DNA from: WHSW01 sp033856255
GTDB taxonomy: Bacteria > Actinomycetota > Thermoleophilia > Solirubrobacterales > 70-9
Reading direction: 5' to 3'
Length of the DNA stretch: 64,000 bases
Assembly: GCA_033856255.1 (NCBI GenBank)
Contig: JAWVFH010000010.1
Location: 1 to 64,000, forward strand
Part shown: positions 41,389 through 50,043 of the stretch, one piece after another
How positions within the stretch are numbered: position 1 is the stretch's first letter
Layout: every line of letters starts with the position of its first letter
Notes under the pieces: generated by a model
Databases searched by the model: none
What the model saw: the letters and a program-made list of their open reading frames with translations, nothing else
What the model was told of the DNA's origin: nothing
Translations under genes and position numbers: made by a program

Positions 41389-42552
41389 CTAGACGACCGC
41401 GGGCGTTTCCTCGCGCGCCGGGGCGCCGCAGAAGAGCTCGTAGTCGGGGAACTTGCCCATCTCCGAGGGCTCGATCTCGGGCGCGTGCTCGCCGCAGATC
41501 GGGCACTCGGGGTCGCGCTTCACCTTCAGCTCGGTGAACCGGGTGCCGAGCGACTCGTAGAGCAGCAGGCGGCCGACCAGCGGCTCGCCGATCCCGGCGA
41601 CCAGCTTGATCACCTCGTTGGCCTGCAGCAGGCCCATCACGCCGGCCATCACCCCGAGCACGCCGTTGGCGCCGCAGCTCGGGGCCAGCTCAGGCGGCGG
41701 CGGCACCGGGTAGAGGCAGCGGTAGCACGGGCCCTCGAACGGGACGAAGGTCGAGATCTGGCCGTCGAAGCCGAGGATCGACGCCGAGACGACGGGCTTT
41801 CGCAGCCGGACCGAGGCGTCGTTGAGCAGGTAGCGGGTGGGGAAGTTGTCGGCGCCGTCGACGATCACGTCGTAGGGCTCGATCAGCTCGAGGATGTTCG
41901 AGGAGTCGAGGCGCGTGTTGTGCTCGATCACGTCGACGTCGGGGTTGAGCGCCTCGATGGTGATCCGCGCCGAGGCGGTCTTCGCGATCCCGACCCGCTC
42001 GGTGTTGTGGATCACCTGGCGCTGCAGGTTCGACTCGTCGACGACGTCGTCGTCGATGATCCCGATCGTGCCGATCCCGGCCGCGGCGAGGTAGAGCGCC
42101 GTCGGGGCGCCGAGGCCGCCGGCGCCGAGCAGGAGCACCTTCGAGTTCAGCATCTTCAGCTGGCCCTCGACCCCGACCTCGGGCAGCAGGGTGTGGCGCG
42201 AGTAACGATTGCGCTGCTCGCGGCTCAGCCCGGAGGCGTTGACGGTCGGCAGTCCGGCGTTCTCCCAGGCGACGATCCCGCCCTCGACCACGCCGACGTC
42301 CTCGTAGCCGAGCGTGGCGAGCTCCGCCGCCATCTTCGCGGAGCGGTTGTCGGTGCGGCAGTGCAGGAGGATCCGCTCGGAGGTGTCGGGCGCCACCTCG
42401 TCGAGGCGCTCGACCAGCTCACCCTGGGGCACGAGCACGGCCGCCTCGAGGTGCGACTCGTCCCACTCGTTCGGCTCGCGGACGTCGATCAGCTTCGTGC
42501 CCGCCTCGATCTCCCGACGGGCGCTCTCCAGATCAACCATCTCAACCGGCAT
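41389..42552 (-). CDS. Rhodanese-ThiF fusion: sulfur-carrier adenylyltransferase/sulfurtransferase (MoeZ-like)
   Basis: This is a 387-aa protein. Residues 1-105 are a rhodanese domain (TKLIDVREPNEW; active-site loop LLHCRTDNRS with catalytic Cys). Residues 112-370 are a ThiF/MoeB E1 domain: VLLLGAGGLGAPTALYLAAAG (ATP site), DDDVVDESNLQRQV, YDVIVDGADNFPTRYLLND and two zinc pairs CYRC and CPIC. It would adenylylate the carrier's C-terminal Gly and then transfer sulfur to give a thiocarboxylate. Domain order is the reverse of MoeZ, where rhodanese is C-terminal. A weak AGGAG lies 11 bases before the ATG. Confidence 0.9.
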   Translation of the reverse strand: MPVEMVDLESARREIEAGTKLIDVREPNEWDESHLEAAVLVPQGELVERLDEVAPDTSERILLHCRTDNRSAKMAAELATLGYEDVGVVEGGIVAWENAGLPTVNASGLSREQRNRYSRHTLLPEVGVEGQLKMLNSKVLLLGAGGLGAPTALYLAAAGIGTIGIIDDDVVDESNLQRQVIHNTERVGIAKTASARITIEALNPDVDVIEHNTRLDSSNILELIEPYDVIVDGADNFPTRYLLNDASVRLRKPVVSASILGFDGQISTFVPFEGPCYRCLYPVPPPPELAPSCGANGVLGVMAGVMGLLQANEVIKLVAGIGEPLVGRLLLYESLGTRFTELKVKRDPECPICGEHAPEIEPSEMGKFPDYELFCGAPAREETPAVV

Positions 42553-42643
42553 CTGCCCGAAAACTCCTAATTCCTATCCGGATTACAGGTGTTACTTCAG
42601 AAAGTGTAGCAACGGGGCAGAGAGGCAGGGCTGGGCAATGAGG

Positions 42644-42750
42644 GGCGGCTTTGTCGAGTTTGGGTCGGTATGCGACCCAAAGTCGCCAATCGCCGGCATC
42701 CGCCCCGGGCCCACCCCCGGCGCCCACCCCTTATTGCTCGTTGTTGTTGG
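42644..42750 (-). repeat. Repeated 3' hairpin element, copy B
   Basis: Related to copy A at 28438-28550. CAACAACAAC (42750-42741, inside the last codons of the glycosyltransferase gene) is followed after about 47 bases by a hairpin at 42694-42644. The core is TTTGGGTCG / CGACCCAAA around a five-base loop, flanked by ATTGGCGA and an imperfect partner GTCGA. As in copy A, one G-G mismatch interrupts the stem next to the TTT. The gap 42553-42643 has no other clear feature. Confidence 0.6.
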
Positions 42751-43654
42751 GGAGCTCCGGCACCGGCCGCGCCGACACCACGGCCTCGACCGCCGCGCGG
42801 TCGCGGTCCGTGGCGCGGCGGAGGAGCCGCTTGGCGGTGAGCCGCAGGCGCAGGTTGGTGCGCAGGGCGAGCCACCCGAGCGTTTCGCGTCGCGGGCCGT
42901 AGGCGCGCCGTAGCGCGGCCCGCCAGTGCAGGGTGCCGGTCGGGCGCCAGCCCTCCCGCGAGCCGTAGACCCGGGTCGACGAGCCCTGGCCGTGGTGGAC
43001 GATCCGGCAGGCGGCCGGGTCGAGCCAGGATCCGACGCCGGCGGCGGCCGCTCGCAGGCCCAGGTCGATGTCCTCTCCGAACATGTGCAGCGCCGGGTCG
43101 AACGGGCCGAGGCCGGCGAGGACGTCGGTCGGGCCGGCGATGCAGGCCCCGGTCAGCCAGCTCACCTCGGTGCGGCGGTCGAGCCGGTAGGGCTCGGTGT
43201 GGGCGCGCACGGCGCTCGGCTGCAGGGCACCCGGGACCACCGCCCGAACCCAGGGCCAGAGCCCGACCTCGGGGCCGCTCGCCGACGGCTGCACCGAGCC
43301 GTCCGCATTGAGGACGCGGGGGCCGACCAGCCCCCCGAGCTCGAGCGCCGCGGCGGCGAGCCGGTCGAGCCCGTCGTCGAGCAGCTCGGTGTCCGGGTTG
43401 AGCAGCACGCACGCCTCACCGCCGGCGAGCCCCACGCCGACGTTCGAGGCGGCGCCGAAGCCGAGGTTGCTGCCGAGCCGCTGGAAGCGCACGGCTCCCC
43501 TCCACTCGCCCGCCGCCGCCTCCGGGTCGTCGCCGGAGGCGTTGTCGACGACGACCAGCTGCGGCTCGTGAGCCAGGTGGCGGTTCATCGTCGCCACCAG
43601 GGCGCGCAGGTGATCCGCGCACTCCCAGGTGACGACGACTACCGAGTACTTGAT
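42731..43654 (-). CDS. Family 2 glycosyltransferase (rhamnosyltransferase-like), probable ATC start
   Basis: The GT-A domain reads VVVVTWECADHLRALVATM, LVVVDNASGDDPEA, GSNLGFGAASNVGVG, CVLLNPDTELLDDGL and MFGEDIDLGLRAAAAG, matching WbbL-like rhamnosyltransferases. The first in-frame ATG/GTG (43597) would remove the first beta strand. The frame is open upstream with no ATG, GTG or TTG. The best start is ATC at 43654, ten bases after AGGGA and 13 bases after the htpX stop. That gives 307 aa. The C-terminus (ELPNNNEQ) is encoded by the AAC repeat of hairpin element B. Confidence 0.78.
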   Translation of the reverse strand: MKYSVVVVTWECADHLRALVATMNRHLAHEPQLVVVDNASGDDPEAAAGEWRGAVRFQRLGSNLGFGAASNVGVGLAGGEACVLLNPDTELLDDGLDRLAAAALELGGLVGPRVLNADGSVQPSASGPEVGLWPWVRAVVPGALQPSAVRAHTEPYRLDRRTEVSWLTGACIAGPTDVLAGLGPFDPALHMFGEDIDLGLRAAAAGVGSWLDPAACRIVHHGQGSSTRVYGSREGWRPTGTLHWRAALRRAYGPRRETLGWLALRTNLRLRLTAKRLLRRATDRDRAAVEAVVSARPVPELPNNNEQ

Positions 43655-43667
43655 CGCGACTGGTTCC

Positions 43668-44528
43668 CTAGCCGAGCGACGGACGCATCTGGCGCAGTCG
43701 CCGGACGCGCTCCTCGATCGGGGGATGGGTCGAGAACAGCCCCGCGATCCCGCCGCCCTTGAACGGCTTCACGATGTAGAGCGGCTCGGTCGCCTGGTTG
43801 ACCTGCATCGGCATCGCGGCCGCGCCCTCCTCGAGCCTCAGCAGCGCCGAGGCCAGCGACTCGGGGTTGCCGCAGAACTGCGCTCCAGTCGCGTCGGCCG
43901 CGTACTCGCGCTGGCGGGAGACCGCGAGCTGGATCAGCGAAGCGGCGATCGGGGCGAGCAGGACCATCGCCAGGCTCCCGATCAGCCCGAACGGCGAATC
44001 GTCGTCGCCGCCGAACCAAAGCGCGAAGTAGGCCAGGTAGGTGATCATCGCGCCGATCGCCGAGGCGACCGACTGGGTGAGGATGTCGCGGTTGCTGATG
44101 TGGGCGAGCTCGTGCGAGATCACGCCGCGCAGCTCGTCCTCGGAGAGCAGCTTCGTGATCCCGCTGGTCACCGCGACCGCGGCGTGGTTGGGGCTGCGCC
44201 CGGTGGCGAACGCGTTCGGCTGCTCGGAGGGGATCATGAAGAGGCGCGGCATCGGCAGGCCGGCGCGGGTCGTCAGCTCGCGGACCATCTGGTAGATGCC
44301 CGGCGCCTCCTCCTCGGAGAGCGGCTTCGCCCGGGCGCTCGCGATCGCAATCTTGTCGCTGAACCAGAAGGCGACGAAGTTCATCGCCAGGGCGATCGCC
44401 AGGAAGATGGACGCGATCTGGATGCCGCCGATCGCGTAGCCGATCGCGATCATCAGGCCACCGAGCGTGGCCATCAGGATCGTCGTCCGCAGAGCAGCCG
44501 AGAAGTTCGACTTCCGAGTCGTTGTCAT
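43668..44528 (-). CDS. htpX: HtpX-type membrane zinc metalloprotease
   Basis: This is a 286-aa M48B protease. Two N-terminal helices (about residues 15-60) precede the domain. GVISHELAHISNRDIL is the HExxH zinc motif, and RQREYAADATGAQF supplies the third ligand Glu. PNAFATGRSPNHAAVAVTSG and FSTHPPIEERVRRL are also typical. It degrades damaged membrane proteins. ATG 44528 is preceded by AAGGAG at ten bases and gives the family's length; an upstream in-frame extension is unlikely. The glycosyltransferase gene follows closely. Confidence 0.93.
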   Translation of the reverse strand: MTTTRKSNFSAALRTTILMATLGGLMIAIGYAIGGIQIASIFLAIALAMNFVAFWFSDKIAIASARAKPLSEEEAPGIYQMVRELTTRAGLPMPRLFMIPSEQPNAFATGRSPNHAAVAVTSGITKLLSEDELRGVISHELAHISNRDILTQSVASAIGAMITYLAYFALWFGGDDDSPFGLIGSLAMVLLAPIAASLIQLAVSRQREYAADATGAQFCGNPESLASALLRLEEGAAAMPMQVNQATEPLYIVKPFKGGGIAGLFSTHPPIEERVRRLRQMRPSLG

Positions 44529-44680
44529 TGCGGGGGTACTCCTTGATGCCTGCCCGGCTCTCAAGACGCAGGCGGCCGGACTTGAACCTGCAGTGGACAT
44601 TCTGACGATGCCCGATCCTCACTACATGGGGGCTGGCCCCTATTTCGGCCTGGGGGTTACCCCGCTTTCCCCTGGCGCAA

Positions 44681-44724
44681 CGCCGAACACCCGCGGGCGG
44701 CACGCCGAACACCCGCGGGCGGCA
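44681..44724. repeat. Perfect tandem duplication of a 22-base unit upstream of the kinase gene
   Basis: Two identical 22-base copies (44681-44702 and 44703-44724) begin CGCCGAACACC and contain the palindrome CCGCGGG. They sit 30-70 bases before the histidine kinase ATG, in the 225-base gap between divergent htpX and the kinase gene. Tandem copies at that place could be an operator. The rest of the gap (44529-44680) holds the htpX leader with AAGGAG and a G/C-rich run, with nothing else I can name. Confidence 0.6.
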
Positions 44725-44753
44725 TACGCCGCCCTGCGCCCGATACTTACCCG

Positions 44754-45752
44754 ATGCGCCGCCGCGACCTCCTCACCCAGGTCCTGCTCGTCAACCTGCT
44801 GCTGGTGGTCGTCGCCGTCGTCACGGCGGTGATCGCCGCCAACCCGGGCGCCGACGTGTTCGATTCCCCGCAGTCGGGGATCGTGCTCGGGCTCGCGGTC
44901 GCGCTGACGATCCTCTTCAACGTGCTCCTGATCCAGCGGCGCTTCCAGCCGCTCGAGCGGCTCGTCGACCAGATGGAGCGCGCCGACCTCTCGCGCCCGG
45001 GCGCCAACCTGAGCGCCGGCCCCGACCCGGGCGGCCCGGAGGAGGTCGTGCGCCTGCACCAGGCGTTCAGGCGCATGCTCGAGCGGCTCGAGGCGGAGCG
45101 CCGGCGCACGTCGAGCGCCGTGCTCACCGCCCAGGAGGAGGAGCGCACCCGGGTCGCCCGCGATCTCCACGACGAGGTCAACCAGTCGCTGACCGGCCTG
45201 CTGTTGCGACTCGAGGCGACACGAGAGAAGGCCCCGCCCGAGCTCGCGGCCGAGCTCGCCGAGATCCGGGCGGTCGCCAACCAGGCGATGAAGGAGCTGC
45301 TGACGCTCGCCCGCCAGCTGCGCCCGACGGCGCTCGACGACCTCGGCCTGACGCCGGCGCTTGCCGGCAACGTGCGCGACCTGTCCCGCCAGGGCGCGAT
45401 GGAGGCGAGCTTCCAGGCCGACCCCGCGCTCGGGGAGCTGCCGGCGGACGTGCAGCTGGTCGTCTACCGCGTCGCCCAGGAGGCCCTGTCCAACGCCGTC
45501 CGCCATTCGGGCGCCGAGCACGTGCAGGTGGAGCTGCAGCGGACCGGCAACCTGGTCGAGCTCAGCGTCGACGACGACGGGCGCGGCTTCAGCTTCGACC
45601 AGACCGGCCGCGGGCTGGGAATCGGGGGGATGCGCGAGCGCGCCCTGCTCGTCGGCGGCGAGTTCCGGATCGAGTCCCGGCAGGGCGTCGGCACAAGGGT
45701 TCGCCTGCTGGTGCCGATAGGTACAGGTGATGACTCCCAAGGTGAGGAATGA
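44754..45752 (+). CDS. NarL-type sensor histidine kinase
   Basis: This is a 332-aa protein. Two helices (about 9-29 and 43-61) with a loop of only about 13 residues leave little extracellular sensor. A HAMP-like region (RRFQPLERLVDQMERADLS) follows. The HisKA_3 box ARDLHDEVNQSLTGLLLRLE carries the phospho-His, and the ATPase domain has YRVAQEALSNAVRHSGA (N box), VDDDGRGF (G1) and GLGIGGMRERA (G2). It should phosphorylate the response regulator encoded next, whose gene overlaps by about 23 bases. The signal may be membrane state, given the lack of a sensor domain. Confidence 0.92.
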   Translation: MRRRDLLTQVLLVNLLLVVVAVVTAVIAANPGADVFDSPQSGIVLGLAVALTILFNVLLIQRRFQPLERLVDQMERADLSRPGANLSAGPDPGGPEEVVRLHQAFRRMLERLEAERRRTSSAVLTAQEEERTRVARDLHDEVNQSLTGLLLRLEATREKAPPELAAELAEIRAVANQAMKELLTLARQLRPTALDDLGLTPALAGNVRDLSRQGAMEASFQADPALGELPADVQLVVYRVAQEALSNAVRHSGAEHVQVELQRTGNLVELSVDDDGRGFSFDQTGRGLGIGGMRERALLVGGEFRIESRQGVGTRVRLLVPIGTGDDSQGEE

Positions 45753-46386
45753 CGAGTTGAGGGTTTTGATCGCCGACGACCACGGGATCGTGCGCTCGGG
45801 CCTGCGCATGCTGCTCGAGCAACAGGACGACATCGAGGTGATCGGCGAGGCCGCCGACGGTGCCGAGGCGCGCGACATCGCGATCCGCGAGCGCCCCGAC
45901 CTGGCGATTCTCGACGTCAAGATGCCGAAGCTCACCGGCCTGCAGGCGACCCGCGAGATCCGCGAGCAGGCGCCGGACGTCGACGTCCTCATCCTCTCGA
46001 TGTACGACGACGAGACCTACCTGTTCGAGGCGCTGAAGGCGGGCGCCTCGGGCTACGTGCTGAAGACGCAGGCCGACGTCGACCTGCTGGGCGCGGTGCG
46101 CGCGGTCGAGCGCGGCGAGCCCTTCCTGACCCCGGACGCGCAGCGGGCGCTGATCAAGGACGTCCTCGGCCAGGGCGCCGGCCGCACCGACGAGCTCACT
46201 CCCCGCGAGGAGGAGGTCGTGAAGCTGGTCGCCGAGGCGCACACCAACAAGGAGATCGCCGAGATCCTCCACCTCTCCGAGAAGACGGTCGAGAACCATC
46301 GCTCGAACGCGATGCGCAAGCTCGGGATGCGCGACCGGGTGGAACTTGTGCGCTACGCGATCCGCAGAGGCCTGATCGAGCCGTAG
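45730..46386 (+). CDS. NarL/LuxR-family response regulator
   Basis: This is a 218-aa protein. The receiver domain has LIADDHGIVRSGLRMLL (acidic pocket), LAILDVKMPKLTG (phospho-Asp), ILSMYDDETYL (Thr/Ser switch position) and GYVLKTQ (Lys). The C-terminal LuxR helix-turn-helix reads LTPREEEVVKLVAEAHTNKEIAEILHLSEKTVENHRSN. GTG 45727 directly precedes ATG 45730; I use the ATG. It is cognate to the kinase whose gene it overlaps. The 22-base tandem repeats upstream of the kinase are a possible autoregulatory target. Confidence 0.93.
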   Translation: MTPKVRNDELRVLIADDHGIVRSGLRMLLEQQDDIEVIGEAADGAEARDIAIRERPDLAILDVKMPKLTGLQATREIREQAPDVDVLILSMYDDETYLFEALKAGASGYVLKTQADVDLLGAVRAVERGEPFLTPDAQRALIKDVLGQGAGRTDELTPREEEVVKLVAEAHTNKEIAEILHLSEKTVENHRSNAMRKLGMRDRVELVRYAIRRGLIEP

Positions 46387-46405
46387 CGTTTTCCGACCGC
46401 GCCGC

Positions 46406-46411
46406 TAGGAT
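46406..46411 (+). promoter_or_regulatory. -10 box TAGGAT of the rrf2-suf operon
   Basis: TAGGAT lies seven bases before the GTG of the Rrf2 gene, giving a leaderless start. No clear inverted repeat for the regulator itself is visible around it. Confidence 0.4.
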
Positions 46412-46418
46412 TTGAGGC

Positions 46419-46910
46419 GTGCTGTTCTCGACCAAGGCGGAATACGGCGTACGGCTGATGGTGGAGCTCGGCCGCCGGGCCGGCGAGGTCCTGCCCGCGG
46501 ACGCCGAGCCCGTCGCGCTCGCCGCGGTGGCGGAGGCGGAGCTGCTGCCCCTCTCCTACCTCGAGCACCTGGTCGCGAAGCTGCGCCAGGCCGGCCTCGT
46601 GACCTCCGTCCGCGGCGCTCACGGCGGCTACCGGCTGGCGAAGGCGCCGAGCGAGATCGCGATGCTCGAGGTGGTCGAGGCGCTGGAGGGACCGATCGCG
46701 CCGATGGAATGCTTTCATGCCGACCGCGAAGGCCGGGTGCTGTGCTCGCACGAGGTGGACGCCGGCGCCTGCGCGACGAAGCTGCTCTGGACCCGCGTCC
46801 ACGGCGGCGTCACCCGGGCGCTGACGAGCACGACGCTCGCCGACCTGGTCGAGTTCGCCGGCCCGTCGTCGGCGGAGGCGGCGGAGGCGGTCGCCACCCC
46901 GGCCGCCTGA
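46419..46910 (+). CDS. Rrf2-family Fe-S regulator of the SUF cluster
   Basis: This is a 163-aa winged-helix protein. The opening LFSTKAEYGVRLMVELGRRAG and RGAHGGYRLAKAPSEIAMLEVVEALEG are hallmark Rrf2 segments. Three Cys in MECFHADREGRVLCSHEVDAGAC (about 88-110) are placed as the cluster ligands of IscR/SufR/RsrR proteins. It should sense Fe-S status and control the downstream suf genes. The GTG lies seven bases from TAGGAT. A 40-base gap with CCAGGAGAC leads to sufC. Confidence 0.9.
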   Translation: MLFSTKAEYGVRLMVELGRRAGEVLPADAEPVALAAVAEAELLPLSYLEHLVAKLRQAGLVTSVRGAHGGYRLAKAPSEIAMLEVVEALEGPIAPMECFHADREGRVLCSHEVDAGACATKLLWTRVHGGVTRALTSTTLADLVEFAGPSSAEAAEAVATPAA

Positions 46911-46951
46911 GCGCCGGCGGCGAAAACTTTCAACCGACAACCAGGAGACAC

Positions 46952-47712
<761 letters not shown>

Positions 47713-47716
<4 letters not shown>

Positions 47717-48957
47717 GCGCGACGGCCGCGGCCTACCCGCTCGAGAAGGTCCGGGAGGCGTTCCCGGCGCTCGAGCGCGAGGTCGGCGGCAAGCCGGTCG
47801 CCTACCTCGACTCCGGCGCCAGCGCCCAGCGCGTCCTCGCCTCGATCCAGGCCGTCGACCGCTACGAGCGCCGCCACCACTCGAACGTCCACCGGGGCAC
47901 GCACACGCTCTCGGAGGAGGCGACGGCCGCCTACGAGGGCGCGCGGGCCACGGTCGCCGACCACATCGGCGCCGCCGACCGTCGCGAGGTGATCTTCGTC
48001 CGCAACGCGACCGAGGCGATCAACCTCGTCGCCCGCGCCTGGGGCGATGCCAACGTCGGCGCCGGCGACCGAATCGTGCTGACGGAGATGGAGCACCACT
48101 CCAACATCGTCCCCTGGCAGCAGCTCGCCGAGCGGGCCGGCGCCGAGATCGACTGGGTGCCGGTCGGCGACGACGGCCTCCTCGACCTCGACGCCTACGC
48201 GACGCTGCTCGAGCGGGGGCCGAAGCTGGTCGCCGTAGCGCACGTGTCCAACGTGCTCGGGACCGAGAACCCGCTGGCCGAGATCTCCCGGCTCGCCCAC
48301 GAGGCCGGCGCCCTGGTGCTCGCCGACGGCGCCCAAGCGGCGCCGAAGCTGGCCGTCGAGATGGCGTCGCTGGGAATCGACTTCTACGCCCTCACCGGGC
48401 ACAAGGCCTATGCGCCGACCGGGATCGGCGCGCTCTGGGCCCGCCTCGACCTGCTGCGCGAGATGCCGCCGTTCATGGGCGGGGGCTCGATGATCCGCAA
48501 GGTGACGAAGGCGAAGACGACCTGGGCCGACCCGCCGGCCCGCTTCGAGGCGGGCACCCCCGCGATCGCCCAGGCGATCGGCCTCGCGGCCGCCTTCCGC
48601 TGGCTCGACGGGCTCGGGATGGACGCGGCCACCGCCCACGAACGCGAGATCGCCGCCTACACGCTCGAGCGCCTCGAGGATGTCCCCGGCCTGCGCGTCT
48701 TCGGCCCTCCCCCCTCGCCGGAGCGCCTCGGGCCGGTCTCCTTCGAGCTCGACGGCATCCACGGCCATGATGTCGCCGAGATCCTCGACCGCCACGGGGT
48801 CGCCGTCCGCGCCGGCCACCACTGCGCCCAGCCGCTGATGGACCGGCTCGGCGTCGCCGCCACCGCGCGAGCGAGCTTCGGCGTCTACACGACCCGCGAG
48901 GAGATCGACCGCCTGGTCGAGGCCCTGCTCGACGCCCGCCGGGTCTTCGACCTCTGA
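47713..48957 (+). CDS. sufS: SufS cysteine desulfurase
   Basis: This is a 414-aa class V aminotransferase-fold enzyme. YLDSGASAQRV starts the domain, TEMEHHSNIVPWQ and ADGAQAAPKLAVEM bind PLP, and TGHKAYAPTGIGALW contains the PLP Lys. RAGHHCAQPLMDRLG carries the persulfide Cys. It removes sulfur from cysteine and passes it to SufU, encoded two genes downstream. It is coupled to sufC. Confidence 0.96.
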
Positions 48958-48959
48958 CG

Positions 48960-49559
48960 ATGCCACGGACGCTGCTCACCGTCGACGAATCCGAGCTCGG
49001 CCTCAGCTGGGTGCTCGACGAGCCGATGCAGCGCGCCTGCCATGCGATCCTCGCCGGCGGCAAGGTCTGGTTCGTCGACCCGATCGAGGTCGACGAGATC
49101 GTCGATCGCGGCGCCGCGCTCGGAGCCCCGGCGGGGGTGCTGCAGCTGCTCGATCGGCACAACCGCGACTGCGCCGCGGTCGCCGAGCGCCTCGGGATCG
49201 AGCACCTGCGCGTCCCCGACGAGGTTCCTGGATCGCCGTTTGAGGCGATCCCCGCCGTCCGGCTGCCGGGCTGGAAGGAGACGGCGCTGTGGTGGCCCGC
49301 GACCGAGTCGCTGGTCGTCGCGGAGATCGTCGGCACCAACTCGGTCTTCAACGCCGGCTCGGGCGGCGTCGGCATGCACCCGATGCTGCGGGCGTGGCCG
49401 CCGAAATCGATCCGCGGATACGAGCCCGCCCACCTGTTCGTCGGCCACGGTGCCCCGGTGCACGGGGCGGACGCCGCCGCCGGGCTCGAGCGCGCCTACG
49501 GGCGCTCGCGCCGCGACATCCCCAAGGCCCTGATCAACCTGCCGGGAGCGAGCCGCTAG
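48960..49559 (+). CDS. Degenerate metallo-beta-lactamase-like protein in the suf operon
   Basis: This is a 199-aa protein. GKVWFVDPIEVDEIVDRGAALG, LQLLDRHNRDCAAVAERLG and AHLFVGHGAPVHG fall where a metallo-beta-lactamase fold has its strands, zinc motif and final His. The HxHxDH zinc signature is missing (reads DRHNRD), so it is probably not a normal metal hydrolase. It starts two bases after sufS and lies just before sufU. A role in Fe-S assembly is suggested only by position. Confidence 0.6.
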   Translation: MPRTLLTVDESELGLSWVLDEPMQRACHAILAGGKVWFVDPIEVDEIVDRGAALGAPAGVLQLLDRHNRDCAAVAERLGIEHLRVPDEVPGSPFEAIPAVRLPGWKETALWWPATESLVVAEIVGTNSVFNAGSGGVGMHPMLRAWPPKSIRGYEPAHLFVGHGAPVHGADAAAGLERAYGRSRRDIPKALINLPGASR

Positions 49560-49566
49560 AGGCGGC

Positions 49567-49572
49567 TAGCCT
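49567..49572 (+). promoter_or_regulatory. -10 box TAGCCT before sufU
   Basis: TAGCCT ends six bases before the sufU ATG, in a 19-base gap, and no Shine-Dalgarno is seen. sufU may thus also be made from its own leaderless mRNA. Confidence 0.4.
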
Positions 49573-49578
49573 CAAACC

Positions 49579-50010
49579 ATGGACGACCTCTACCGCGAGA
49601 ACATCCTCGACCACTACAAGCGCCCGCGCCACTTCGGGCGCCCGGACGAGTTCGATCTCGAGTTCTCCGACACCAACCCGCTCTGCGGCGACGAGCAGCA
49701 CGTGTTCATCGTCCTCGGCGAGGACGGCCTGGTCGAGGAGGTCACCTTCGAGGGCAGGGGCTGCGCGATCTCGACCGCGGCAACCTCGATGCTGACCGAG
49801 GAGCTGGCGGGCAAGACGCGCGAGGAGCTGCTGCGCCTCGACAAGGAGTACGTCCTCGATCTGCTCGGGATCGAGATCTCGGCGACGCGGATGAAGTGCG
49901 CGCTGCTCGGCCTCAAGGTGGTCAAGTCGGCCGCCCTCGGCAACGCGGCCGACTGGGACGACGAGGGCGACCTGCCCGCCGACCCGGCCGCCGAGCGCGA
50001 GCGGATCTAG
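49579..50010 (+). CDS. sufU: SufU, zinc-dependent sulfur acceptor
   Basis: This is a 143-aa IscU-fold protein. The three Cys are in NPLCGDEQHV, GRGCAISTAATSML and RMKCALLGLKV, with Asp in the first motif, as in SufU. LYRENILDHYKRPRHFGRP is the standard N-terminus. SufU takes sulfur from SufS and passes it to SufBCD. The acidic C-terminal tail (DWDDEGDLPADPAAERERI) is longer than in short homologs. Confidence 0.94.
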   Translation: MDDLYRENILDHYKRPRHFGRPDEFDLEFSDTNPLCGDEQHVFIVLGEDGLVEEVTFEGRGCAISTAATSMLTEELAGKTREELLRLDKEYVLDLLGIEISATRMKCALLGLKVVKSAALGNAADWDDEGDLPADPAAERERI

Positions 50011-50031
50011 GCCCCTCCGCGCGCGCTGGCG

Positions 50032-50037
50032 TAGGCT
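50032..50037 (+). promoter_or_regulatory. -10 box TAGGCT before the fifth hydrolase gene
   Basis: TAGGCT lies six bases before the ATG at 50044. The hydrolase gene inside the SUF region therefore seems to have its own leaderless promoter. Confidence 0.4.
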
Positions 50038-50043
50038 CGTCCG

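Noticed and set aside
42731..43668. A frameshift or sequencing error as the cause of the missing glycosyltransferase start
   Set aside because: The frame is open and family-like through the first beta strand and a ribosome-binding AGGGA is well placed; no shift is needed. It stays possible, and is covered by the refutation test of the finding.
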